A stretch of DNA of 64,000 nucleotides from Bog-532 sp963775825 (GTDB taxonomy: Bacteria > Actinomycetota > Actinomycetes > Streptosporangiales > Streptosporangiaceae): NCBI GenBank assembly GCA_963775825.1, contig CAVZKY010000070.1, positions 1-64,000 on the forward strand, given 5' to 3'. A program made the position numbers and the translations under genes. Of this stretch, positions 8,516 through 16,747 are shown in pieces. Position 1 is the stretch's first letter, and every line of letters starts with the position of its first letter. The notes under the pieces are model-generated. The model saw nothing but the letters and a program-made list of their open reading frames with translations, did not search any database and had not been told where the DNA came from.

Positions 8516-9640
8516 GTGAAGAAGACCCTTGCGGCCAGCGCGGTGCTGACCGTGGCGGGCCTGCTCGCCGCGGCGTGCGGCAGCAGTACATCGGCGCCGA
8601 GCACCAGCTCGTCATCGACGCCCAGCGGCAGCTCGAGTTCGGCCTCGACCGCAGGCAAGTTCCTGGGCTGCATGGTCACCGACACCGGCGGTATCGACGA
8701 CCGTTCGTTCAACGCCTCATCGTGGCAGGGCATGCAGGAAGCACAGGCCGCCGATCCCAGCAAGGTCTCGGTCACCTACCTGCAGTCGACGACGCAGAGC
8801 GACTACACGCCGAACATCAACACGTTCATCAGCAAGAAGTGCGGCGTCATCGTGACCGTCGGGTTCCTGATGGCCGGCGCCACGCAGACCGCCTCGAAGG
8901 CCAATCCGAGCGCCAAGTTCGCGATCGTGGACAACGCCTACACACCGCCCCTGAACAACGTCGACGCCCTGCTGTTCAACACCGTGCAGGACGGGTTCCT
9001 CGGCGGCTACCTCACGGCCGGCATGACCAAGACCGGCAAGGTGGCCACGTTCGGCGGCGAGAAGCTGCCGACCGTGACGATCTACATGGACGGCTTCTAC
9101 GACGGCGTGCAGTACTACAACTCCAAGCACGGCACGCACGTGCAGGTGCTCGGCTGGAACGAGTCCACCCAGAACGGCAGCTTCACGGGCAACTTCACCG
9201 ACCAGACCGCCGGCCAGCAGCTCACCCAGACGTTCATCACCGAGGGCGCGGACATCATCTTCCCGGTGGCCGGGAACGTCGGGCTGGGCGCGGCCAAGGC
9301 CGTCCAGAACGCGGACGCCGCAGCCGGCAGCCAGAAGGTGAACATGATGTGGGTGGACACCGACGGCTGCATCAGCGCCCCGCAGTACTGCAAGTACTTC
9401 ATCACCAGCGTGACCAAGGGCATCCAGCCCGCCGTGAAGAACGCCGTCACCACGGCCGCGAACGGGAGCTTCAAGGGCGGTAACTACATCGGCACGCTGG
9501 CCAACGGCGGCGTGGCGCTCGCGCCGTACCACGACTTCGCCAGCAAGGTGCCGGCCAGCCTGCAGGCCGAGCTGGCCGCGATCAAGCTCGCCATCATCGC
9601 CGGGAAGGTCCCGACCCCGACGAAGGCCCCGGTTTCGTAG
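8516..9640 (+). CDS. BMP-family substrate-binding lipoprotein of a nucleoside ABC importer
   Basis: A 374-residue lipoprotein with a GTG start at 8516 and a near-perfect AGGAGGT upstream. The signal peptide ends in a lipobox (LLAAAC, Cys about residue 21), followed by a Ser/Thr-rich tether. The mature part is a BMP/PnrA-like periplasmic binding protein (GCMVTDTGGIDDRSFN, the family's conserved opening, and GYLTAGM). BMP proteins bind purine nucleosides, and the downstream ATPase, two permeases and purine nucleoside phosphorylase support that role. Membrane-anchored on the outer face. Confidence 0.92.
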   Translation: MKKTLAASAVLTVAGLLAAACGSSTSAPSTSSSSTPSGSSSSASTAGKFLGCMVTDTGGIDDRSFNASSWQGMQEAQAADPSKVSVTYLQSTTQSDYTPNINTFISKKCGVIVTVGFLMAGATQTASKANPSAKFAIVDNAYTPPLNNVDALLFNTVQDGFLGGYLTAGMTKTGKVATFGGEKLPTVTIYMDGFYDGVQYYNSKHGTHVQVLGWNESTQNGSFTGNFTDQTAGQQLTQTFITEGADIIFPVAGNVGLGAAKAVQNADAAAGSQKVNMMWVDTDGCISAPQYCKYFITSVTKGIQPAVKNAVTTAANGSFKGGNYIGTLANGGVALAPYHDFASKVPASLQAELAAIKLAIIAGKVPTPTKAPVS

Positions 9641-9752
9641 GCCAGGCCTGAAGCGCGAGTTGCCCGGTCCGGGCGAAGTGGTGCCCGGGCCGGATCACCC
9701 ATGCCAGGCAGGCCTATCTTGATGGGACGGGCGAGATGAGGCAGGCGAGCGG

Positions 9753-11423
9753 GTGAATCTTGAGCTGCAGGGCATCACGAAGCGCTTCGGCAGCCTCGTG
9801 GCCAACGACCACATCGACCTTTCTGTCGTCCCGGGCACCATCCACGCCCTGCTCGGTGAGAACGGGGCCGGCAAGACCACGCTGATGAACATCCTCTACG
9901 GGCTCACCCAGCCCGACGAGGGGACGATCCTGGCCGGCGGCAAGCCGCTGACCGTCCATTCGCCGAAGGACGCGATCGCGGCCGGTATCGGCATGGTGCA
10001 TCAGCACTTCATGCTGGTGCCGGTGTTCACGGTCGCCGAGAACGTCACCCTGGGCGACGAGCAGACCTGGCCGCTTGGCCTGCTGGACCGGCGCCAGATG
10101 CGCCGCAAGGTGCGGGAGCTGTCCGAGCGGTACGGGCTGCGGGTCGAGCCGGATGCGCTGACCGAGGACCTCCCGGTCGGCGTCCAGCAACGGGTGGAGA
10201 TTCTGAAGGCGCTGGTCCGTGACGCCCAAGTGCTGATCCTGGACGAGCCCACCGCCGTGCTGACCCCCGGCGAGACCGAGGACCTGTTCCGGATCATGCG
10301 CGAGCTGCGCGAAAGCGGCCGGGCCGTCGTCTTCATCTCGCACAAGCTCAAGGAGGTGCAGGCGATCGCCGACACGATCACGATCCTGCGCCGCGGCCGG
10401 TTGGTGGGCGAGCGGCCGCCGGGCAGCAGCGAGGACGAGCTGGCCGCGCTGATGGTTGGCCGCTCGGTCCAGCTGCGGGTGTCCAAGACGGCCGCCAAGC
10501 CGGGCCCGGTCGTGCTGGACGTCCGCGATCTGGTCGTCCCGGCCGGCCACGAGGGCCTGCCGGGCGGCGAGCACACCGCCGCCGTCAACGGGCTGTCCTT
10601 CCAGGTGCGGGCCGGTGAGATTCTCGGCGTGGCCGGGGTGCAGGGCAACGGCCAGACCGAGCTGTGCGAGGCGCTGATTGGGCTGCTGCCGGTCGCGTCC
10701 GGCTCGGTACAGCTCAACGACCACGATGTCACCCACGCCACGCCAGGCAACCGGCTGCGGGCCGGGATCGGCTACGTCCCGGAGGACAGGCAGCAGGACG
10801 GGCTCGTCGGCTCGTTCCCGATCTCGGAGAACGTCGTCCTGGACACCTACAACCAGCCGCCGTACTCCTCCGGCCTGGCCCTGAACCTGGGCGAGATCCG
10901 GGCCACGGCGGAAACGCGGGTGCAGGAGTTCGACATCCGGACCCAGTCGATCTCCGTGCCGGTCGAAACGCTGTCCGGCGGCAACCAGCAGAAGGTCATC
11001 CTCGCCCGCGAGGTGGGACGCGACGTCAGGCTCCTGCTCGCCAGCCAGCCAACGCGCGGCCTGGACGTCGGCTCCATCGAGTTCGTGCACCGGCGCATCA
11101 TCGAAGAGCGCGACAAGGGCGTGGCCGTGGTGCTCGTGTCTTCCGAGCTGGACGAGATCTACGCCCTGTCGGACCGGATCGCGATCATGTACGAGGGCAG
11201 GTTCACCGGGTTCCGGGAGCCCGACGTGCCGGTCGAGGAGCTGGGCCTGCTGATGGCCGGCATCGGCGGGATCGATACCCCCGAGCCCGGCGAACACGAC
11301 TCTGCCGAACGGGTGGCACCGGGAGCTTCCGCACCGGGAGCGCCCGCGACCGGGGCACCCGCGCCAGCGGAGCCGGATTCGCCCGGCGATGATCCCACCG
11401 TAACGGCCAGGAAGCCGACGTGA
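9753..11423 (+). CDS. Nucleoside ABC transporter, dual ATP-binding protein
   Basis: A 556-residue fusion of two nucleotide-binding domains, as in ribose/nucleoside (RbsA/NupO-type) importers. The first domain has Walker A GENGAGKTT and Walker B LILDEPTAVL with a degenerate signature (LPVGVQQ). The second has a modified P-loop (GVQGNGQTE), a canonical LSGGNQQK signature and a variant Walker B (LLLASQPTRGLD). The asymmetry is usual for this class. GTG start at 9753. The Ala/Pro-rich C-terminal tail is low complexity. It overlaps the next permease by four bases. Confidence 0.93.
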   Translation: MNLELQGITKRFGSLVANDHIDLSVVPGTIHALLGENGAGKTTLMNILYGLTQPDEGTILAGGKPLTVHSPKDAIAAGIGMVHQHFMLVPVFTVAENVTLGDEQTWPLGLLDRRQMRRKVRELSERYGLRVEPDALTEDLPVGVQQRVEILKALVRDAQVLILDEPTAVLTPGETEDLFRIMRELRESGRAVVFISHKLKEVQAIADTITILRRGRLVGERPPGSSEDELAALMVGRSVQLRVSKTAAKPGPVVLDVRDLVVPAGHEGLPGGEHTAAVNGLSFQVRAGEILGVAGVQGNGQTELCEALIGLLPVASGSVQLNDHDVTHATPGNRLRAGIGYVPEDRQQDGLVGSFPISENVVLDTYNQPPYSSGLALNLGEIRATAETRVQEFDIRTQSISVPVETLSGGNQQKVILAREVGRDVRLLLASQPTRGLDVGSIEFVHRRIIEERDKGVAVVLVSSELDEIYALSDRIAIMYEGRFTGFREPDVPVEELGLLMAGIGGIDTPEPGEHDSAERVAPGASAPGAPATGAPAPAEPDSPGDDPTVTARKPT

Positions 11424-12742
11424 GCGAACAGGCCCCGGCGCCCGCACCGGCGCCCGTGCCCCCGGCCGACCGGAGCAGCGGGGACAGCCGGCCGCCGTTC
11501 AGCCGGGTCGTGCTGGACGCCGTGCTGGAGGGTAACTCCGTCGTCGTGACGATCCTGGCCATCTTCACCGCCATCGTGCTCGGCGGCCTGCTGATCGCCT
11601 TCACCAACACCGCCGTGCTGCACGCCTGGGGCAACCTGTTCGCCGACCCGGGCAACGCGATCGCCCAGGCCTGGGACGCGGCCTCCGGCGCCTACGTGGC
11701 CATCTTCGAGGGCGCCATCTTCAACCCGCACACCGTCAGCGCACTTTTCCAGCAGAGGTCGATGTCGGTCGCGCTGCACGACGGCGCGCTCAGCGCGGTA
11801 TTCAACCCGCTGTCGGAGACGTGCGTCCAGGCCACCCCGCTGATCCTGGCGGGCCTGTCGGTCGCGGTCGCGTTCCGGGCCGGCCTGTTCAACATCGGCG
11901 CGCAGAGCCAGTTCATCGGCGGGGCCATCCTCGCCACCTGGCTCGGCTACGGGGTGAGCCTGCCCCTGGTCATCCACGTCGTCGTCTGCGTGCTCGGCGC
12001 GTTCGTGGGCGGGGCGGTGCTGGGCTGGATCGTCGGGGTGCTGAAGGCCAGGACCGGCGCGCACGAGGTCATCGTGACGATCATGCTCAACTACATCATG
12101 GCGTACCTGCTGGCCTACCTGCTGAGCAAGCCCTCGCTGCTGGAGGAGCCGGGCGCCAACGGCAACCTGATCAGCTCCAGCATTGCCAGCAACGCGCACC
12201 TCCCCCTGCTGGCCGGGACGCACCTGCGCATCAACGTCGGCTTCCTGCTCGCGCTGGCCTGCGCGGCCGGCGTGTGGTGGCTGATGAGCCGCAGCACGCT
12301 GGGGTTCGAGTTCCGCACGGTAGGCGCCAACCCGAACGCGGCCCGCAGCGCCGGCATGAGCGTGCCCCGGACCTGGATTTTGGTCATGCTGATCGCCGGC
12401 GGCCTGGCGGGCCTGTCCGCCTCGACCGTCATCCAGGGCACCGACTTCAGCCTCAACTTCCAGAGCTACGGCACGTACGGGATCGATGCGATCACCGTGG
12501 CCCTGCTCGGCCGGGCCCGGCCGGGCGGCGTCGTGCTGGCCGCGCTGCTGCTTGGCGCGCTGCACGCCGGAGCGCCGCTGATGCAGGCGTCGACCGGGGT
12601 CCCGGTCGACATCGTGCAGGTGATCCAGGCGCTGATCGTCATGTTCGTCGCCGCGCCGCCGCTGGTCCGGGCGATCTACCGGCTGCGCGCAGTCCGGGCC
12701 GGAGGCACCGGCCAGGTCTTGTCCAAAGGATGGGGAGGATGA
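11420..12742 (+). CDS. Nucleoside ABC transporter permease 1
   Basis: A 440-residue integral membrane protein of the BPD_transp_2 (RbsC/LivH-like) family with about 8-10 hydrophobic segments after a Pro/Ala-rich cytoplasmic N-terminus. Family blocks include PLILAGLSVAVAFRAGLFNIGAQSQ and GAHEVIVTIMLNYI. Its GTG start overlaps the ATPase stop (GTGA), and its own stop overlaps the next start (ATGA), so the importer genes form one transcript. Confidence 0.92.
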   Translation: MSEQAPAPAPAPVPPADRSSGDSRPPFSRVVLDAVLEGNSVVVTILAIFTAIVLGGLLIAFTNTAVLHAWGNLFADPGNAIAQAWDAASGAYVAIFEGAIFNPHTVSALFQQRSMSVALHDGALSAVFNPLSETCVQATPLILAGLSVAVAFRAGLFNIGAQSQFIGGAILATWLGYGVSLPLVIHVVVCVLGAFVGGAVLGWIVGVLKARTGAHEVIVTIMLNYIMAYLLAYLLSKPSLLEEPGANGNLISSSIASNAHLPLLAGTHLRINVGFLLALACAAGVWWLMSRSTLGFEFRTVGANPNAARSAGMSVPRTWILVMLIAGGLAGLSASTVIQGTDFSLNFQSYGTYGIDAITVALLGRARPGGVVLAALLLGALHAGAPLMQASTGVPVDIVQVIQALIVMFVAAPPLVRAIYRLRAVRAGGTGQVLSKGWGG

Positions 12743-14007
12743 CGACACTCGCCGTTCCGGGGCGGCTTCAGCTCGGCGTCGGCCGCCGGTGGATCGCGCC
12801 GGGCGCCTTCCTGCTGCTGGGGCTGGTCGACATCCTGGTGTTCGGCCGGTACGCCCACCACGGCGACGCGACGTTCGCCTTCTCCCAGCCGTTCGCCAAG
12901 GTGACGGTGCCGAACCTGACGCTGCCCGCCGCGGCGACCTGCTACGTGCTCGGTGCCCTGTCCATAGTCCTCGGCGCACTGCGCGTCGTGGACGTGGGCA
13001 AGGTGCTGCGGCGGGTCAGCATCGGCCTGGTGCTGGCGTTCTTCGTGATCTCGCTGCTGTGCTGGGCCTACGCGGGCTCCGCGAACACGTTCAACGTCAT
13101 CAACCAGTTCCAGGGCACGCTGTCGGACTCGATCCCGCTGATCCTGGGCGCGCTGGCCGGCTGCCTGTGCGAGCGGTCCGGCGTCATCAACATCGCGATC
13201 GAGGGCCAGCTGCTGCTCGGCGCGTTCGCGGGCGCGATCTTCGCCAGCGCGTTCGGTGTCCTGTGGCTGGGCATCATCGCCGGGTCGCTGGCCGGTGGCC
13301 TGGTCGGGCTGCTGCTCGGCGTCTTCGCCATCACCTACCTGGTCGACCAGATCATCCTCGGCGTGGTGCTCAACGTCTTTGTCTCCGGGCTCACCGGCTA
13401 CCTCTACGACAAGCTGCTGGTGCCCTACGCCAACACGCTGAACTCGCCGTCGACCTACCTGCCGATCAAGATCCCGCTGCTGGGTGACATCCCGATCATC
13501 GGGCCGGTGTTCTTCGACTCGACGCTGTTCCTCTACATCACGTACATCCTGATCGCGGCGGTACAGGTCGGCTTGTTCAGCACCGCCTGGGGACTGCGGG
13601 TCCGGGCCGTGGGCGAGCATCCCGCCGCGGCGGACACGGTGGGCATCAGCGTTCGGCTGACCCGGTACCGCAACGTCATCCTGGCTGGGCTCATCGCCGG
13701 GATCGGCGGCGCGTTCCTGACCATCGGGTCGGTCGGGTCGTTCGGCAAGGACATGTCGTCGGGCAAGGGGTACATCGCGCTGGCGGCCATGATCTTCGGG
13801 CGGTGGACGCCGCTCGGCGGGGTCGGCGCGGCGCTGCTGTTCGGCTTCACCTTCGAGCTGCAGTCCATCCTGTCCACCGTCAACGTGCCCATCCCGTCGT
13901 ACTTCCTGCTCATGGTCCCCTACGTCGCGACGATCATCGCGGTGGCCGGCCTCGTCGGGCAGGTCCGGCCCCCCGCCGCCGACGGCCAGCCCTACATCAC
14001 GTCATGA
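12739..14007 (+). CDS. Nucleoside ABC transporter permease 2
   Basis: A 422-residue membrane protein of the same permease family, completing the heterodimeric channel of the BMP-type importer. It shows SDSIPLILGALAGCLCERSGVINIAIEG, the conserved opening of the second permease, and YIALAAMIFGRWTPLGG near the end. ATG at 12739 overlaps the previous stop (ATGA) and is preceded by GGGGAGG. The frame is open far upstream, but that part lies inside permease 1 and is not coding. It is coupled by ATGA to the downstream phosphorylase. Confidence 0.92.
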   Translation: MTTLAVPGRLQLGVGRRWIAPGAFLLLGLVDILVFGRYAHHGDATFAFSQPFAKVTVPNLTLPAAATCYVLGALSIVLGALRVVDVGKVLRRVSIGLVLAFFVISLLCWAYAGSANTFNVINQFQGTLSDSIPLILGALAGCLCERSGVINIAIEGQLLLGAFAGAIFASAFGVLWLGIIAGSLAGGLVGLLLGVFAITYLVDQIILGVVLNVFVSGLTGYLYDKLLVPYANTLNSPSTYLPIKIPLLGDIPIIGPVFFDSTLFLYITYILIAAVQVGLFSTAWGLRVRAVGEHPAAADTVGISVRLTRYRNVILAGLIAGIGGAFLTIGSVGSFGKDMSSGKGYIALAAMIFGRWTPLGGVGAALLFGFTFELQSILSTVNVPIPSYFLLMVPYVATIIAVAGLVGQVRPPAADGQPYITS

Positions 14008-15023
14008 CCGGGAGCAACGCGTGGGTCGAGGCGCTGGCCGAGGAGATGGTGAACGGCGTCTGGCCGGGCTCCCCCGGCCCCTTCCCGGAGGGCGCCGACC
14101 CGTACCAGGCCGCCGCCCGGAGCGCGCGGCGGCTGGCCGAGCTCACCGGCCAGCCACGGCACGACGTGGCCGTCGTGCTCGGCTCCGGGTGGGCCCTGGC
14201 CGCGGACGCGTTCGCGGCGGCCCTGGGCGCAGACGTCACCGAGATCCCGGTGAGCAGCCTGGGCGGCTTCGCGCGGCCCACGGTCCCGGGGCACGCCGGA
14301 ACGGTGCGGTCGCTGGCCGCCGGGGATCTGCGGGTGCTCGTCTTCGTCGGCCGGACGCACCTGTACGAGGGGCTGCCGGTCAGCGCCACCGTGCACGGCG
14401 TCCGCACCGCGGTGGCGGCCGGCTGCACGGTGGTCGCGCTGACCAACGCCGCGGGCGGCATCCGCGCCAGCTACCAGGTCGGGCAGCCAGTGATCGTCCG
14501 GGACCACCTCAACCTCACCGGCCAGTCGCCGCTGACCGGGCCACCGCCGCCGGCGCCGTATGCGTCCCGGTTCGTCGACCTGACCGGCCTGTACTCGCCC
14601 CGGCTGCGCCAGCTGGCCCGGGCGGCCGACCCGTCGCTGGCCGAAGGCGTGTACGCGGGCCTGCCCGGCCCGCATTACGAGACGCCCGCCGAGATCGCGA
14701 TGCTGCAGGTCCTCGGGGCCGACCTGGTCGGCATGTCCACGGTGACGGAGGCCATCGCCGCCCGCCACCTGGGGGCCGAGGTGATGGCCATCTCGCTGGT
14801 CACCAACCTCGCGGCCGGAATCAGCGGCGAGCCGCTCAGCCACGCCGAAGTCGTCGCGGCGGGCCAGGCCAGCGCGGGCCGGATGGGCGCCCTGCTGGCC
14901 GAGATCCTCCCCCGCGCCATTCCCGGGTTACGGCGAGGTGAGCGGCGGTGCTATCGGCGAGCACCCCCATCGGGGTGCCGCGGGGGGGTCCGGGGAGTCG
15001 TCCCCCGGGGCAGCACAGCGTAG
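14004..15023 (+). CDS. Purine nucleoside phosphorylase
   Basis: Cleaves (deoxy)inosine or (deoxy)guanosine with phosphate to the base and (deoxy)ribose-1-phosphate. It has the class II (trimeric) PNP features: VLGSGWALA phosphate loop, GHAGTVR, GRTHLYEG, the TNAAGGI loop, LPGPHYETPAEI and GMSTVTEA. Coupled by ATGA to the importer permease, so uptake and phosphorolysis share a transcript. The 339-residue length exceeds the family norm (about 270-280). The last roughly 30 residues (after LPRAIPGL) are basic and Pro/Gly-rich, are encoded over two hairpins and overlap the 3' end of psuG by 73 bp. This tail may come from loss of an earlier stop by a base change or sequence error. Confidence 0.92.
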   Translation: MTGSNAWVEALAEEMVNGVWPGSPGPFPEGADPYQAAARSARRLAELTGQPRHDVAVVLGSGWALAADAFAAALGADVTEIPVSSLGGFARPTVPGHAGTVRSLAAGDLRVLVFVGRTHLYEGLPVSATVHGVRTAVAAGCTVVALTNAAGGIRASYQVGQPVIVRDHLNLTGQSPLTGPPPPAPYASRFVDLTGLYSPRLRQLARAADPSLAEGVYAGLPGPHYETPAEIAMLQVLGADLVGMSTVTEAIAARHLGAEVMAISLVTNLAAGISGEPLSHAEVVAAGQASAGRMGALLAEILPRAIPGLRRGERRCYRRAPPSGCRGGVRGVVPRGSTA

Positions 15024-15907
15024 GCGACGGCGGTCTCGGCGGCGAGCGCGGCGTTGTCCTCGATCAGCTGGCGGTTGACGGTCACGCTGGCGCCCCCGCT
15101 GCGCTCGTGCACGATGGACAGCACGGCGGGCGTGACGGCCTGGCCGGACAGGTTCTGGCCGCGGACCTCCTCGACGGCCTCGTCGATCAGCGGGCCGAGG
15201 TCGATCCCATCGGCCGGCGGCCGGGCCAGCAGGATGCCGCCCGCGCCGTCCAGCTCCCAGTGGGCGGCACAGATCCGCGCCGCTTCCGGGGAGTCGCTCA
15301 CCACGGCGGACACCGGGGGCCCGCCCTCGGCGGTGTAGAAGCGGGGCAGGGTGGGTGTCTGCCAGCCCAGCACGGGCACCGCCAGCGTCTCCAGCAGCTC
15401 GCTGGTCGCGCCCACGTCCAGCAGCGACTTGGGCCCGGAGGCGACCACGGCCACCTGGGTCCGCGCGATCTGCAGCAGGTCGCCCGAGATGTCCAGGCTC
15501 TCGGCGAAGCCGCGGTGCACGCCGCCGATCCCGCCGGTGCCCATGAACCGGATCCCGAGCTGGCGGCAGACGGCCAGCGTGCCGCCGACCGTGGTCGCGC
15601 CGAGAGCGCCCTGGGCCAGGCAGGCGGCCAGGTCCCGGGCACCGACCTTGCGCGCGGCCAGGCCCGCCTCGGCGAACCGCTCCAGCTCGGCCTTGGTCAG
15701 GCCCACGTGGATGGCGCCGTCGACGATGCCAACGGTCGCGGGGGCGGCGCCCGCCTCGCGGACCCGGCGCTCGGACTCGATCGCGGCGGCCAGCCCCAGG
15801 CCGCCGGAGAAGCCGTGGGAGACAAGCGTCGTCTCCAGCGCCACGACCGGCCGGTGCTGCGCCAGGGCCTGGGCGACCTCCTCCGTCACCTGCGTCCACT
15901 GCGTCAC
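14951..15907 (-). CDS. psuG: Pseudouridine-5'-phosphate glycosidase
   Basis: Breaks the C-C glycosidic bond of pseudouridine-5'-phosphate to give uracil and ribose-5-phosphate (reversible). The 318-residue protein matches the PsuG/IndA family: ALETTLVSHGF near the N-terminus, GLTKAELERFA, GARDLA, GATTVGGTLAVC, GTGGIGGVHRG, the ASGPKSLLDVGATSELLETL segment containing the family's catalytic Lys, and a late NRQLIEDNAALAAE. Its start overlaps the stop of the upstream kinase by four bases (ATGA), giving the expected kinase-glycosidase pair. The last residues are unusual and sit over the hairpin region shared with the PNP gene. Confidence 0.95.
   Translation of the reverse strand: MTQWTQVTEEVAQALAQHRPVVALETTLVSHGFSGGLGLAAAIESERRVREAGAAPATVGIVDGAIHVGLTKAELERFAEAGLAARKVGARDLAACLAQGALGATTVGGTLAVCRQLGIRFMGTGGIGGVHRGFAESLDISGDLLQIARTQVAVVASGPKSLLDVGATSELLETLAVPVLGWQTPTLPRFYTAEGGPPVSAVVSDSPEAARICAAHWELDGAGGILLARPPADGIDLGPLIDEAVEEVRGQNLSGQAVTPAVLSIVHERSGGASVTVNRQLIEDNAALAAETAVAYAVLPRGTTPRTPPRHPDGGARR
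14961..15008. terminator. Two hairpins at the convergent 3' ends of the PNP and psuG genes
   Basis: GCACCCC / GGGGTGC (7-bp stem, 14961-14978) is followed by CCGGGGA / TCCCCCGG-type pairing (14990-15008). They lie where two convergent genes end, consistent with a bidirectional terminator, although both reading frames run through them. The second hairpin resembles ones at 22605 and 34344. Confidence 0.5.
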
Positions 15908-16722
15908 GGCATCGCTCCCATCTTCGACACAGCCCGCGCCGCGGCCTGCAGCGCCAGCTCCAGCCCGCCGACCAGGTATCCGGCGGCGAACGCGTCGCCC
16001 GCGCCCGTCGAGTCGACCGGGGCGGCGGGCCGCGCCGGGTGAACGAGGCCGCCGGCCCGGGCCCCGTCCCGGCCAAGCTTCACCACCATTTCGGCGCCGG
16101 GGACGTCACCGACCAGGCCGACTTCGGCCTCGGTGCCGAAGACCACATCCGGCGCCAGCTGCGCCGCGAGTTCCCGGAACCGCCCCACCCCGAGAGCCGC
16201 CACGGCCGCGGTGGACGACAGGTCCAGGCTGCGGTGCGCGACCTGCCCGGCCGCGGCCAGGGCCGCCTCCCGGACCGGCCAGGAAACCAGGCTATAGGTG
16301 GGCAGGTGCAGCCATGCGCAGCCCGCCAGCCAGCGGCCGTCGAGAGCCGCCGCCGTCAGCTGCGGGCCGACGCCCCGGTCGGTGAGCATCGACCGGGCCC
16401 GGCCGCTGTCCGACAGCGACACGACCACGCCGGTGCGACCCTTCAGCACCGGCCCGGCCAGGTCGACGCCGCGCCGGATCAGCTCGGCAGCCACGAGATC
16501 GGCCGCGGGATCGCTGGCCCGGGCCGCGATCAGCCGGGCCTGGCCACCCAGCTCGGCGATCCAGGCGGCCACATTGGCGGCCTGCCCGCCGGCCCCGACG
16601 AGCGTCTGGGCCGGGGTATCGGTCTCTTCGGCCACCGGGCCGGACACGCGCACAACGACGTCCAGGTGGGCGTCGCCGAGCACGCAGATCATCTTGCCTG
16701 CTCCAGGCCACTTTCCCGCCAT
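15904..16722 (-). CDS. psuK: PfkB-family kinase, probable pseudouridine kinase
   Basis: A 272-residue ribokinase-like protein. GDAHLDVVV opens the fold, GGQAANVAAW matches PfkB signature 1, and DSTGAGDAFAAGYL is signature 2 with the catalytic Asp. Immediate coupling to psuG (ATGA) makes pseudouridine the most likely substrate: the kinase makes pseudouridine-5'-phosphate, which psuG cleaves. Start at ATG 16722 is supported by GGAGGTGGC; an internal start at 16692 (MICVLGD) is the alternative. No dedicated pseudouridine transporter is adjacent, but the BMP importer is convergent next door. Confidence 0.87.
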   Translation of the reverse strand: MAGKWPGAGKMICVLGDAHLDVVVRVSGPVAEETDTPAQTLVGAGGQAANVAAWIAELGGQARLIAARASDPAADLVAAELIRRGVDLAGPVLKGRTGVVVSLSDSGRARSMLTDRGVGPQLTAAALDGRWLAGCAWLHLPTYSLVSWPVREAALAAAGQVAHRSLDLSSTAAVAALGVGRFRELAAQLAPDVVFGTEAEVGLVGDVPGAEMVVKLGRDGARAGGLVHPARPAAPVDSTGAGDAFAAGYLVGGLELALQAAARAVSKMGAMP

Positions 16723-16747
16723 GCCACCTCCGGGATCGGACCAGGCT

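Noticed and set aside
9714..11447. Long minus-strand open frame of 577 codons opposite the ABC ATPase gene
   Set aside because: It is a high-G+C shadow: Gln/Arg/His-rich with no domain signal, while the plus strand has complete ABC motifs.
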